A DNA stretch of 64,000 nt from Schizosaccharomyces osmophilus (GCF_027921745.1 NC_079238.1:3782001-3846000); one strand, 5' to 3'; counted from the first letter of the stretch, positions 43,147-54,470 are shown. A program made the numbers and translations. Notes: generated by a model from the sequence alone, not told the origin.

Positions 43147-45017
43147 GGTTGCTTAAAGCTGATAATAAAGACGTTAAAAAAAAACAATGAACAGCTTGAA
43201 TCACCAAAAATAGGAAGAACGAAAGAAAGAAGAGAACAGAAAAGATCAAAAGAGGAATAAAATAAAGAGAAATAGTCAGGAATTGAAGAAATGGTCGTTA
43301 AGAAAAAAAAACAAGAAAAAAACGTAGCGTTAAGTAAAAGTAAAATGAAACTTTTTAACAGGGCTTTAAAAAAGAATGGGAAAACGAATTACCATAAAAA
43401 GCTCAATGAAGAAGAAAATAAAATAAAAACTCAACGCTTTAGCGTTTGAAGAAATAGTAAGTCTCGATGCTATTGAATCACTCAGCTGAGAAATGCTGCG
43501 GATATCAAAAAGAAGTACTTGAAATAATAATTTAATCAAATAAAAACATCCAATTTGTATGGAATAAACGATGGAAACCGCAAGACACACTGAGGTACGG
43601 TAGAAAGAATCAATTCCGCATAAACAATACAAGCATTCAATGTTCAATTTTTTCTGAATTGAACAAGTCAAAAAATGAGTATATATTAAACAAATAGAAA
43701 TAAAAAACCGTTCAAAAACTGGTTAAAGCCCTCTTAGCTTTTCCTGGCCAACGAATTCCTTTTCTGGACGGGACTTAGGATCAAATAAGTGACACTAGTT
43801 TTAAAGGCTTGTATTTAGAATAATTCCTTTGGAACAACTGGATATAGCTTCCTTTGACTTTGCTTTGCTTAACGGAAGGAAATAGGCAAAAGGAGGAGGA
43901 AGAGGAAAAGCAGAACTTGAAGTAAGAAAAATATGAGGCTTCCTCACTAAAATGGTTCTCGACAAGGGAGAGCACACCTACACTCCGTTTATGTCATGCC
44001 ATTTTGAAAAAGGTAAATTGAACAACATAACCAAATTCAAGACTTTTGTAAATAGAATTACCTGAATTTTAAAACTCTTAGAAAAAAATAAATAAAAATT
44101 TTTCTCTTCCGATGAAGTCAGACAATATCATTTTCAGTGAATAACGAGATTTGGAACGCCCCTACAAACAAGAATTAATAGAATTTTCGTTGAATACAGG
44201 AGTAACAAGAGGAAACAGAAAGATGTCACAAGTGAAATTAGCGTAGTTATCTCTCACTCTCACACGTTACATGATCATACTGTAGTCTATAAGTTTAGAA
44301 TTCATGCTCGTATCAGAAAATTCAGTGACCAATACTAGAATTTGAGGAGGTGGAAGTATTGCTTATCCTTTCATCGGGAACAGTTGAATCGTTGGTTAGA
44401 GCCTTTAAAATGGATGATATCTAGTATTGTTCATTCCCTCTGGAAATTGGTTTCATGAACGAAGGACCAAGGATTGACTCAATGAGGGAAAAGTACCCCT
44501 GTAAACAAATAAGATTTAATGTCAACAAAGAACACAAAGACAAAGAGATTATCTTGTCTTAGGCTTGGACTTGGGCTTGAGGCTCAGATATTTTTGCGAT
44601 CAGTCCTCATTTGGAAAAAAAAAGACAAAGGGAAGAGCAAGGAATGAAAAAGGAAAAGGTAGTTTCAATGAATCCAGAAATGAACAGTTCTGTGAGAGAT
44701 AAAGGGAATAATAAATTTTTAAAAGGTTAAAATGTTTCGACTACCAATTTTAAAACACAAGATGAACGTCCAGCGTTAAGTCAGCAGGTTTAAAGGTTCA
44801 TGACAATTGAGAATGAATAGTAGGATTTAAAAGAATGAGACCAAGAGCCATTGTAAAAATTCAAAAGAAAATGTATTAAGAATGTTTTTGAGCAAGAAAC
44901 AAGATTCATAACCAAACGAATTGTACAACAATTGTCCTTTCCATCCATGATTAGAGGATATCGTTTCATGGGAAGCTACGAAAAATCATCCATTGAAAAA
45001 TCTGTATCATAAAGTTT
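43147..45017. other. 1.9 kb gene-poor region upstream of puf3
   Basis: This is the longest gap in the window. Both flanking genes, tim10 and puf3, are on the minus strand, so it is the tim10 3' flank and the puf3 upstream region. Minus-strand frames at 43366-43671 and 43781-43975 are hydrophobic/serine-rich, lack start context and family resemblance, and are not accepted. It may hold a long puf3 leader, introns in it, or a non-coding RNA. It also lies where the two blocks of gene order known to me from S. pombe meet. Confidence 0.5.
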
Positions 45018-45486
45018 TTACTGAGGGGGGGCATTTTGTTCACCAATTTTCTTCATGTGCTCACCTAGAACCTTGCTAGTGTCAAAGTACTTGGCGACGC
45101 AGCGGTCAATACAAACGCTTTCACCTTTGGTCAACTCGGCTTCCTTGTAGGGTGTAGCGATACACTTTTTATGGCAAGAAGACACCATTCTATTTTCCTT
45201 TGTTAACTTAAAAATCCTTCAGACCTGTCTAAGCGACAATGAACTAAGAAAACGCATGCATAACTGCATCCAACCCAGACGCTTCCTCTACTAAGATACG
45301 ACAAGATAAAATCGAAGAAAACAGTCTCCATGCCCTAGACTGTCATCGTTTCCTGGTAGTTCATTTCAAAAGAGACAAAACATACCTGTTGAAAATCTCC
45401 ACACTTAATTCAACTTCTTGCTCAGCCAAAGCAATGTTTTGAGGGTTCACAGACTGATTTCCCCTTCCGATTCCGAAAAACGACAT
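45018..45486 (-). CDS. tim10: Small TIM chaperone Tim10
   Basis: Two exons (45486-45386 and 45189-45018) encode 90 residues; the 196-base intron has a GTATGT donor and GTTAAC branch region. The protein begins MSFFGIGRGNQSVNPQNIAL and carries the twin CX3C motif, CHKKC (residues about 39-43) and CIDRC (about 60-64), spaced by 16 residues, characteristic of Tim10. With Tim9 it forms the hexameric intermembrane-space chaperone that escorts carrier proteins to the TIM22 complex. The first junction restores IFNRMVSSCHKKC, which fixes the splice. It is too short and broken up to show as a long frame. Confidence 0.95.
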
Positions 45487-46338
45487 GTTGGCTGAATATG
45501 AATTTCAAACGATGAACCTGATGTTTTGGTTCTTCCTTATGGGCAAAAGTTGGGTCTGTCTCGTTTCTGCAGGTATCCAAGCTTCTTCAGGCATAGGTAA
45601 CATTTGAGTAACATCTAGAGAATGTAAACAAATGTTGGAAAACTTGGTTTTTAAATCACTCTGCAGGAGTCTAGAGATTCCTTGAAAGCAAGAAACCCCT
45701 TGTAAGTTTCATAGCTCTTGGAAATAGAATGGAATGTGTGCCTTAGTGGGTGGGAACATAGATGTGTCGTGGTGGATACTCAAGTCATTAGAGTAGTGAT
45801 ACTTATTTTGTTCCAGATCGTTGAAAAGGTCATGACTCTTACAGTTTTCTGATTCTCTTTATTCTAGATTGCCATTTCTAGAACCCGTCTTTGCTACCAT
45901 TCGAGGTTGCTCTCCGATCAAAAAGTCTTCTTGGGTTACTTGGGTAATTGTATACCTGAATTGTGCTGCATGCTTTTTCATGTGCAATGAAATCATCGCT
46001 CAAAGTCAAGACATTTTTTCTCTACTTTACTTTTGTTTACCAACAGCTGTTCGTTAGAGAATGTTATACGGCTTAAACTCATTTTTGTGCTTTGCAAACG
46101 CTTTCATAATCCATGCTTAACAACCTGCGTTTCAAAATGCAATCGTCTCACACTCCCATACACCGTAAACAAGCTACAAGAAGCATTGCTATGGCTCTAG
46201 TTTGGTAACAGAGTTACATTTCGTTCCCCTTTATAGTATAATCATTCAGAAAGCTTTTTGTATTTTCTTTCAGCTTACCTTTTTTGAGGCATCGTTTAAT
46301 TTACTAGATCATTTGAACATTGCGTATATAAACTCGAC
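45487..46338. other. Divergent intergenic region tim10 / 117-residue protein gene
   Basis: 852 bases with no supported gene. A 62-residue plus frame at 45869-46057 looks cysteine-rich by chance. No recognised box. Confidence 0.5.
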
Positions 46339-46749
46339 ATGTCTGTTTCTCAACAATTGGCAGAGATTGCAGGGTATGTCTACAAATTCATTTCCAATAT
46401 TGGAAATTGGAATTAACTGTCATTGTTTAGCAACGAAAAAACCGTGATGTATGCCGCAGACAACAATTTGCAAGAAGTCTTTTGCTATCCCGAAGTTTCT
46501 GATAAACCGACGCTTATTCAATTAACAGATGCTTGCCTTCATGCACAAGAACTTGCCAAACATTTGGATTTCGGAAAAACAGTGTCAATCACTAACCACT
46601 ATTCTCGTGGTAGCTGTGTCTTACAAACAACCAGAGAGAAAAAAGACGGTTCAGGAAACATTGTGTCTACTACCATTGCGGCTCAGGATGTCTTGAGAAA
46701 TGCGTTAAAATCCAGTCGAGCATTAGACAAAGTAATCTCTCAACTCTAA
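46339..46749 (+). CDS. Small conserved-looking protein of unknown function
   Basis: Exons 46339-46373 and 46431-46749 join across a 57-base intron (GTATGT, TTTAG) to give 117 residues starting MSVSQQLAEIAGNEKTVMYA. The rest is an alpha/beta-looking sequence with YPEVSDKPTLIQLTDACLHA, LAKHLDFGKTVSITNHY, SRGSCVLQTTREKKDG and DVLRNALKSSRALDKVISQL. There is no signal peptide or membrane segment. Pattern and length vaguely suggest a roadblock/longin-like small subunit, such as those of Ragulator or trafficking complexes, but I cannot show that. The clean intron and regular amphipathic pattern make a real gene very likely. Confidence 0.78.
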
Positions 46750-47090
46750 ACGTTCATCCATGAAAAACTTATTTTGATCCTCTATATTATCTTTCTCCAT
46801 TTACGTAAAGTAATGAATCTTTTCTTGACAAAACAAAAGAGTCCTCCTTTGGTTTCAAAGATTTGAATTGGTTTCAGACGAACAATTCAACATTCATAAA
46901 CAGCACGGAACGCAACAAGTTCAAGTTGCACAATCTCTGAATTTAGCACTCAAAATATCAAAATAAATAATATTTAATTGAATAACTTATGTACAAACAG
47001 TAAGCATGAGTAAAGGCGAGGTAGGCGTTTGAATCCCTCTCTGTCTTGTCTTGAGTTCCTAGCTCTGGTACGTAAAAACTTAAGGACTAA
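46750..47090. other. Convergent 3' region of the 117-residue gene and ies6
   Basis: 341 bases between two gene ends; nothing beyond AT-rich 3' flanking sequence is seen. Confidence 0.5.
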
Positions 47091-47444
47091 TTACTTCAAA
47101 ACAATATCCGATGAACGAAGTTTCAGGTATTCTTGATCAACGCCTGATGGCAGTTCCCGAATCAAGCTATAAATTTCCTTATTGTGGTACCGTAGACGTG
47201 TCTTCGGATCAGTGTAGGGAGCTGGCAATCCTGTAACATCACAATACTTTGGTTGCGGAAGAATGCTTGGCGGTGCCTCTATAGAACTGTAGGACAATTT
47301 GGTGGGTTCATTTTGAATTGGGTCGTTTTGCAAGATTTGCTTCAAATTTCGGTTTCTTCTGGATTGTGCTTTATAGTTTTGATTCCGAAACGGTTTTGGA
47401 AGTAGACTAATATCTAGATTCTCGACTGTTGCTGATTGTTCCAT
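47091..47444 (-). CDS. ies6: INO80 complex subunit Ies6 (YL1_C domain)
   Basis: The 117-residue intronless protein has a basic N-terminal helix (FRNQNYKAQSRRNRNLKQIL) and a C-terminal YL1_C domain (residues about 66-105) with YCDVTGLPAPYTDPKTRLRY and the following HNKEIYSLIREL. In INO80 complexes Ies6 pairs with Arp5 to form the module that grips the nucleosome. Length equals the S. pombe protein as I recall it. It is followed after 235 bases upstream by mss1 on the same strand. Confidence 0.92.
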   Translation of the reverse strand: MEQSATVENLDISLLPKPFRNQNYKAQSRRNRNLKQILQNDPIQNEPTKLSYSSIEAPPSILPQPKYCDVTGLPAPYTDPKTRLRYHNKEIYSLIRELPSGVDQEYLKLRSSDIVLK

Positions 47445-47679
47445 GGCTTTTTTGTGCTATGGAGTATGCGGTTTGTGATGTTGCCCCTAAGACGTCCGGT
47501 TTTACTAGATTTCTGACTCTAAATTTCAATCATGAAAGTAGACTTTTAGAAAAGGAAACGAATAAAATTGGGTTTTTCACGTAATGAATCTCGTGCAAAG
47601 TAGATATACAAGAACAACACTTTGTATTTTGAATGTAAACAAAAGAAAAAAACTTTTCCTGTATTTTATTTTACATGTC

Positions 47680-49181
47680 TTATTTTCCTACACAAAACCT
47701 AGAGAATATAATGTCAAACAAGCTTTCAACGTTCACTGCTCCAGTAATACGACCAATTTCATCAGCCGCGAGTTTCAATTCTTCCGCTGTTAAGACCACA
47801 TCGGAAGCGTGATCAAGAGACATTCTTAAATGTTTTATGCATTCTTTTAATGCTTCTCTCTGACGTTGATTCCAACCATACCCATCGCCCTGGTTGTTTT
47901 CAGCCTGCACATGGGAAATTATTCTGAAAGATGATGCCAGTGCATCAAGCGCTTGTTCAAGCCCCATATCATTTTTTACAGATACCTCATGGACATTAGA
48001 TACTGGGATGTCAAGGGCTTGATGCAAGTATTTGCGGACCGGGCTTGCTGCTTCAGATGCTCGCTGGACGAGGTCGGTTTTGTTCAATAGCACATGAACT
48101 TGCTGTTTCTGAGCTTTGTAATTTTTCACAAGGTCAAAAATTTGGGTTTCTAAAGCAAGAGATTGTCCGGTCCAGGTACCGGATGGTAATATAAGCAAAA
48201 CTACTTGAGCTTTTTCTGCCTTTTCTTTTGCAATTTCTATGCCAATGCTTTCAATCTCTTGAACATCTGAACCTTTTCGAAATCCAGCCGTGTCGGTCAA
48301 GAAAACCGGAAAGCCGTGAATATCGAGCAAGGTCTCAATAGCATCTCGAGTAGTCCCTGGCTGTTCATTAACAATAGATACTTTTCGCTTGGCCAAATAA
48401 TTCACCAAGCTTGATTTGCCAGCATTTGGTGGTCCGACCACAGCTACTCGAATGCCTTGTCGAAGAATTTCTGTTGGTCTGGCCTTGGACAAATGACGTT
48501 CCATTTCACCCGTTAAATCCAGGATTTCTTTAAAAATAGGTTCAAATTCTTTTTGGTCCAAATCATGCTCTTCAGAAAAATCAATCGTAGCCTCCAAAAG
48601 CGCTCTGCATTCAAGTAGCTTGTTCCTCCAACGAAAACATAAACGATATAGGTCGCCATGTGCTTGTTGTGATACAGAATAAAGTTGTTCTGATGTTTCG
48701 GCATCAATAGCATCAGCAAGTCCTTCCAGTTGAGTCAAGTCGGTTTTTCCATTGTAGAATGCCCTTTCTGAAAATTCTCCAGGCAATGCATATCGTAAAT
48801 TTGGCAAATTCGTTCGCTCAATTGCATCCAACGCTTCCGTAACAATTGCCCTGCCACCATGCAAATGAAATTCCACTATGTCTTCTCCAGTAAACGATGC
48901 TGGCTGTTGAAAATATAAAATTAGCGCCTTATCAACAATCTGAGACCGGGTAGGGTGTTTTATAGTTTGCAGAGATGCCAAGCGCGGCTGTGGTATCTTT
49001 CCAGTCAGTTTTTGGAGTACCTTTAAGCAAGTTAGTGTGTGTCTACGGAGAAGGAACTACTCACCTTGCTGGCAGAAGGCCCAGAAATACGGACAACTGA
49101 AAGAGCTGCGCGACCTGCGGGAGTCGATAAGGCATAAATCGTTGGCACAAATTTAGAAATGCCTTGAAGTCGCTGCATCAT
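47680..49181 (-). CDS. mss1: Mitochondrial tRNA modification GTPase (MnmE/TrmE family)
   Basis: Exon 49181-49065 and exon 49020-47680 join in phase 0 to give 485 residues. The N-terminal domain has TIYALSTPAGRAALSVVRISGP and the formyl-THF fold (FHLHGGRAIVTEALD, GEFSERAFYNGKTDLTQLEG). The inserted G domain shows GPPNAGKSSLVNYL, TTRD, DTAGF and NKTD. The C-terminus ends in the invariant SLFDIIFSRFCVGK with the conserved cysteine. With Mto1 it makes the taurine- or carboxymethylaminomethyl-type modification of wobble uridine in mitochondrial tRNAs. Two consecutive ATGs (49181, 49178) begin the protein; a basic, hydrophobic start fits a mitochondrial presequence. Confidence 0.94.
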
Positions 49182-49593
49182 AATAGCACAATTTCAATCT
49201 TCCATGCAAAGGAGTCTTACAGAACAAACTCGTATTTGTTACAAGCTTTTTTGATAATTTCAACAAACGTACAGAATGGAGCACCAAAAAAGAAAACCAA
49301 GATGAAATGAATGGAATAACACTTATCAAAAATGTTTATAAGGTGTAACGAATCTAAATTTTTCTCATGCTAACCCAAAAGTTCTCACTTACTATGCTGC
49401 AGAAAATGAAGTTTACCGAATAATAGAAAGGCCCTTTAAAAAACCTCACATCTCCTTACCAAGGTACCTGGGTTTTCTGATGGAGTATTGTAACGTTCTG
49501 TTAGAAGTCTCGTTGTTGCTCGCTACAATACTCTATCCTATACTCACTCTGAATTTGCAGAAGGAAAGAGTTTGCCAAACACCATCTGCCAAA
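49182..49593. other. Divergent promoter region mss1 / mak16
   Basis: 412 bases between divergent genes. No recognised box and no coding frame. Confidence 0.5.
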
Positions 49594-50541
49594 ATGCAGC
49601 AGGACGAAGTGATTTGGCAAGTTATTGGCCATGAATTTTGCTCATATAGGATAAAGTAAGTGAAACGGCATCAGAAGGATACAAGTACTAACATTTGTCT
49701 TAGAGGTGAAGCCTTAAATTTTTGCAGAAATGAGTATAACGTTACTGGACTTTGCAATCGACAATCGTGTCCATTGGCAAACTCTCGTTATGCTACAGTT
49801 CGAGAGGATAACGGAAAACTGTATCTTTATATGAAAACAATTGAAAGAGCACATTCGCCCGCGAAGTTATGGCAACGGATTAAGCTGTCCAAGAATTATA
49901 CCAAGGCGTTGGAACAGATTAACCAAAATTTGCTTTACTGGCCTGGACGTCAAATCCATCGCTGCAAACAAAGACTTACTCGTCTTACACAGTACTTAAT
50001 GAAAGCCAGGAGGCTTGCTCTTAAACATCAACCTACTTTAATCCCTATAAAGCCTAAGCAAAAACACCGTGAAACCACCAGAGAACGTAAGGCTCTCGTT
50101 GCTGCTAAATTAGAAAGAAACATTGAGCGAGAATTGGTTGAGCGGCTTAAGAGTGGTGTCTACGGCGATCAGCCACTTAATGTGAACGAGGAAATCTGGC
50201 ACAAGGTTTTGTCCGCTCGCGAGGGTTTGGTTGATGAAGCCAAGGAGCAAGAAGACCTCGAAGATGCCGAAGTCGAATATGTTGATGAAGACGAAGACGA
50301 GGATGAGGAGGAGATTTCCGACTTAGAAGACTGGTTGGCGGATCAAGGTTCTGAAGAAGCTCCAACTTCTGAAAGCGACGAGGACGAAGAAAGTTCAGAT
50401 GGCGAAGAAGATGCCACATCTAAAAAACGCAAGTCTGCTGAAGATAAAAAGCCTAGCAAGAAGCGTGGTCCTCACATACATATTGAATATGAACGCGAAC
50501 ATGAGACTGCTCCAGCTGTGCAGCAACAGCATGCCTGGTAA
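49594..50541 (+). CDS. mak16: 60S ribosome biogenesis factor Mak16
   Basis: Exons 49594-49655 and 49704-50541 give 299 residues. The joined N-terminus [20 protein letters not shown] and [20 protein letters not shown] is the invariant Mak16 zinc-binding region (four cysteines), followed by [18 protein letters not shown] and [12 protein letters not shown]. Residues about 200-250 are strongly acidic ([18 protein letters not shown]) and a basic stretch, [16 protein letters not shown], probably serves as nuclear signal. Mak16 joins Rpf1 on early nucleolar pre-60S particles. The 48-base intron sits between codons for the first two cysteine regions. Confidence 0.95.
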
Positions 50542-50743
50542 AGGGTTTCCTGATAAAAAGGAATTTTTGGGTATTGGGTTCAGGATTTATGCCTACTCTT
50601 TGGATTTAGGAAAAAGGTTTTTGTTTCATACTTTATTTGATTACTAATAATTACTTGTATTTATACCGAAGATTTCTTTTGCCATACTTTTCATTAACAG
50701 TTCTTTGTTCGTAAAAGTTATCCCAAACAAACCAAACCTTTCA

Positions 50744-52892
50744 TTAATTTTTTTTTAGTAGTTCTAATTCATTTCGTAAACGAATGTTTTCTTCTCGTAG
50801 TCGTTTGTTTTCTTCAATCATTTCCTCCCAATAACGATGATCAGTCGCAGTGGACTGAGATGAAAGCAATACTTCAAGTTTTTCAGAATGAATTTCCTCG
50901 GAATATGAGGGTAGAAGGTTACATTTCAAAACATCAGATAGCATCGGACGCTTGGATGGATCTTTTGCGGTCATCCATAAAATTAAACTAGATTCACAAC
51001 CATGCTTTTCAATAAATTCATCAGGCAAAACACCTTGTCGCAAATCTCGAAGTTTTGAAGCCCGCTCCATAGTCGTATCAAAAGGATAAAGGAGTTCAAA
51101 GAGAACTATACCCAAGGCAAAAGTGTCTACGGCCTCGGATACAGGAACATTGCTGTGTGATGCTAAAGCATCAAGAAGCTCAGGAGCAGCATAAGACATA
51201 GTGCCAACATGTTGGGTAGCATCCATCGGAGATACACGCTGAAGATCTTTCGAAAAGGATACAGACTTGAGCATTTTCCCTTCGTTATCAATCACCAAAC
51301 CAAAGTCGCCTAACTTTGGTGTATAGTTATCGAGCGCATTATTGGCGTCGTCTCGATAATTGTACAAAGGTACAGAACCGCGATCGAGAGTAAGAGATTT
51401 TGCCAAGAATATGTTACTTGGTTTTACATCGCGGTGAATGAGATGTGCGATTTCATGAATGTAAACAACGCCGTGTAATATAGCTCTAAATAAATGTATG
51501 TGAATCCTGGTATCCACTGTAGACAATGGAAATGAAATTTTGGAATTACGTCGAAAAAGATAAGACTCCAAATCGTCAGTGCAAAGTTGCATCTGAATGT
51601 ATAAGACAAAGCAATTTAATGGAGCTATAGCGGAAGTGTGAAGAACGCTTGAATCTTCCGGATTTTCAATAATATCATCGTACGAAGAGCCATACTTATT
51701 TTCTGAATCTCGATCATGCGAAGTATCACTACTTTCACTAGCTTCAGACGACCCTTTCTGAAAATAAATATTATCCGACTGCCCTGATACGTCAGCCGCG
51801 AAAACGATACTGTCGTTATTTGACTGGTCATCACTATAAAAAGAGTCTTCTTTATTGGCAATTGTAATGGAATCATCGCGACTAATTTCCAAAGACTCCA
51901 AGCCCTGTATCATCTTCGCTGAAGATACAGTAGGTTTGCGTACATTTGGCACGATTTCAGAAGTATTTTCCAACCAACTAGCATAATATCGGCTTCAAAG
52001 GTTAGTTGAATTGTTCTATCAAAAAGATAAGTACTTACACAATATTAGGGTGATCCAACTTTGCAAGGCTTTTTATTTCGCGAAAAATTTTAGTATAAGG
52101 CACCTGTTGAAAGGTGGGGAATATTTTTTTCATAGCATATTCAGCACCATCGACACGGTTGCGTACTCGATACACGGCACCAAAACCACCTTTACCAAGC
52201 ATCTGTAGCTCTTCAAAATCATTCGCATATCGAGAATGTTTTGTATGCAACCACGTATAGTACGTGAAGTCATTGTGCGAATTCTGCTGTTGTGAACTAG
52301 AAGGATTGGAAGACCCCGAATTTGAGATTCTTTGAAGAGCTACTTGCAGTTCTTCATACGATCTCTCTGGGACATAGGGTTTGATAGGCAATGGAACTTG
52401 CTTATCATGATCTTCTTCAAACAAAACCTCTCTAGCCTGAGTAATAAGATGGTGCAATGCACTTTGATACGTTGATCGAATCCCAGCAAGTTCGTCAATG
52501 TACTCTTCATCGACAATTCCAATACGTTTCAATGTTTGACAAATTAGTGTAAAGAGCCTTCTGGATCGAGAGGGATCTGAATCATACAATTCTTCAAAAA
52601 TGGTTAGTGAATCAATGATCGTAGCAGATCAATCGTAAACTTACGACAAAAGTTTTCTAGTAAAGCCGTAAACAACAGTCTTCCTGTATAACAAATGTTA
52701 GCATTGGACACGAAAACGCGATCGCACGAAGGAGTGCATAGCTTCTTAATGGCTGTAGAAAGTACACGTACCGTGTCTATTCGCAGATATTTCTTTTAAC
52801 CTTCCATCTTCCCGTAAGGATAAAGCCTGATCAAGAGCAAGAGTATCTGTAGCAGAGGAGGCAGACAAACTACCTGAATTGTGATACAGCAT
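50744..52892 (-). CDS. hri2: eIF2-alpha kinase of the HRI family
   Basis: Four exons (52892-52772, 52683-52645, 52591-52039, 51992-50744) encode 653 residues. The N-terminal helix set reads LLFTALLENFCQLYDSDPSR, as in HRI (LIESLCEQYEPDPARSR). The kinase domain begins with LGKGGFGAVYRV and YAMKKI, has the acid/serine-rich insert typical of eIF2 kinases (residues about 245-345), then LIHRDVKPSN, LGDFGLV and the GTMSYAAPEL activation segment. A C-terminal coiled coil (RLREENIRLRNELELLK) ends the protein. It phosphorylates eIF2-alpha under stress and lowers translation. S. pombe Hri2 is about 639 residues. The start is the first ATG in frame; an ATG-less open frame extends upstream, so a further 5' exon is possible. 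Confidence 0.92.
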
Positions 52893-53448
52893 CTGAGACC
52901 TTTCAGCAAACTCCCACGAGAAAGAATCCTTTAAGAGAGAACAAATACAGACATTGACCCTTGTTCCTTGAAATAGCCCCGTTAACGTAGTTATGGAGGG
53001 TTTTGTTCAATATTGTTTCTGGAAGGTTTCAAGCAATGTAAACATAACTTTTTTTGTGTGGCATTCTCTTTTGATACCTTAACGAAGCTACGTGTGGCTT
53101 GCCTTAATAAATAAATAAATGGAACGCAAAAAAATGAAAATACAAAAGGAATCTCAGGTAAATGTACAAGCTAATACTTTTTTTATAAGCTAGAGTCGTT
53201 CTTTTTTCGCGTTTCGATATGGTTTTCGTTTTTTTTTTTATTTCCGCCTCAGAATTCTATCGATGAAAGCGAATCCCTTGGAAGAAGCAGTACTCTCAAA
53301 AAAATCGAGAACCAAGAAAAATAGAGTAAGCGATTTGGTTTCTTTTGTAAAATAAAAGCATTGGAAAATGCAAAAGCTCCATAAATCACAGGACGGTAAA
53401 ACAAATCACTTAATCATGTACTTATGTACCTATAAATTAGCAAGCAAA
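52893..53448. other. Region between hri2 and the tRNA gene
   Basis: 556 bases with the hri2 promoter and the 5' flank of tRNA-Glu. No gene or transposon trace was recognised. Confidence 0.5.
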
Positions 53449-53520
53449 TCCGTTGTGGTCCAACGGCTAGGATTCGTCGCTTTCACCGACGCGGCCGGGG
53501 TTCGACTCCCCGCAACGGAA
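53449..53520 (+). tRNA. tRNA-Glu (anticodon TTC)
   Basis: The 72-base cloverleaf folds fully: acceptor TCCGTTG with CAACGGA and discriminator A, anticodon stem CGTCG/CGACG with loop CTTTCAC (anticodon TTC at 53482-53484), and T stem GGGG/CCCC around TTCGACT. The B box GGTTCGACTCC is intact. There is no intron. A Pol III terminator of ten or more T residues begins at 53523. It lies alone between hri2 and sno1. Confidence 0.97.
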
Positions 53521-53777
53521 GATTTTTTTTTTGCTTCGCTTTAATTATTTTTTTTATAAAATAGTTATTATATTTTACTGCTTTCTATATTCTATATTCT
53601 ATAATCTATAATCTCTATTCTTTTGGTTTTGTTCATCTTCTTTTCCAGTTGGAATGACTGAAACATATATATGAATCTTTCTAATAGTACATCATATTAA
53701 AATTACCTGTTGAAAAGAGATTCTCTCGTAACACGAAAGCCGTCAACCCATCATGCTAATAAAGGATAAGCTTTTTT
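53521..53777 (+). terminator. Pol III terminator and AT-rich flank of tRNA-Glu
   Basis: The T run at 53523-53532 directly after GA is a strong Pol III stop signal. The flank also contains the heptamer repeat at 53584-53618, listed separately, and the sno1 3' region. No transposon end was recognised next to the tRNA. Confidence 0.8.
53584..53618 (+). repeat. Tandem heptamer repeat (TCTATAT/TCTATAA), five units
   Basis: Five adjacent heptamers read TCTATAT twice, TCTATAA twice and then TCTCTAT. The unit change from T to A at the last base divides the array in two pairs. It is 64 bases downstream of the tRNA-Glu gene. Confidence 0.85.
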
Positions 53778-54470
53778 TTATTTCTTGGTAGGAAGGACAC
53801 GTTCGTTCACCCACCACTTGTGCCAACTATCATCCACAGTTAACTCGGGATGAAAGGAAGTTCCCAAAAAAGGACCCTGTTCAACGGCGACAATGACCTC
53901 GTTTTCCTCGTGCACCGTGGTTGCCAAAACACGAACATCCTCGCTACCGATGGACGAAGCAATGGGAGCACGGATGAAGGTTGCATCAAAGGCTTCCATT
54001 CGCTTTGTGGTTTCGAACTTCATAAAATCGGTGGGGTGAATGGTGGTAGTAAACGACATGGTTTGAGGACCAAAGTAATTCCTGGTTACCTCAATATCCA
54101 TTGCTCGTAACAAGTAAGGATCCGGGAATTTCCCGCCATGAGACTTTTTGGAAAGGAGAATCATTCCAGCACAAGTACCCCACATAGGAACACCCCTGGC
54201 TACTAGGCTTTCCAGGTTTTCCTTCAAATCAGTGTCAATGCCAATGAGCCTCCCCATGGTGGTAGACTCACCACCTGGCAAAACTAGACCGTCGATGTTT
54301 TCACAGTCGGCACCAGTCTTTACAGGGAAGGAAAAGACATGATCAAAAGAATTCAGGATGTTAATATGCTCAATGAAGGCTCCTTGCAAAGCCAACACAC
54401 CAATTCGTACCTTTGCGCTCAAAGAGTCACAATTGCCAGAAGAACTGGTAAACATAGAAGCTGACGACAT
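53778..54470 (-). CDS. sno1: Pyridoxal phosphate synthase glutaminase subunit (PdxT/SNO)
   Basis: The 230-residue class I glutamine amidotransferase has RIGVLALQGAFIEHI, LVLPGGESTTMGRL, the nucleophile in MWGTCAGMILLS (residues about 98-109) and the catalytic histidine and glutamate in SFHPELTVDD. It supplies ammonia to the Snz/PdxS synthase, which is not in this window, for vitamin B6 synthesis. The start at 54470 (MSSASMFTSSS) is the first ATG; another at 54455 is also possible. The length matches the yeast family (about 220-235). Confidence 0.94.
   Translation of the reverse strand: MSSASMFTSSSGNCDSLSAKVRIGVLALQGAFIEHINILNSFDHVFSFPVKTGADCENIDGLVLPGGESTTMGRLIGIDTDLKENLESLVARGVPMWGTCAGMILLSKKSHGGKFPDPYLLRAMDIEVTRNYFGPQTMSFTTTIHPTDFMKFETTKRMEAFDATFIRAPIASSIGSEDVRVLATTVHEENEVIVAVEQGPFLGTSFHPELTVDDSWHKWWVNERVLPTKK

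Noticed and set aside
43366-43671. 101-codon minus frame upstream of puf3
   Set aside because: Hydrophobic sequence typical of AT-rich non-coding DNA, no family pattern and no splice support.
53420-53780. LTR or retroelement remnant near the tRNA gene
   Set aside because: tRNA flanks were read for terminal repeats and primer-binding sequence; none were recognised.
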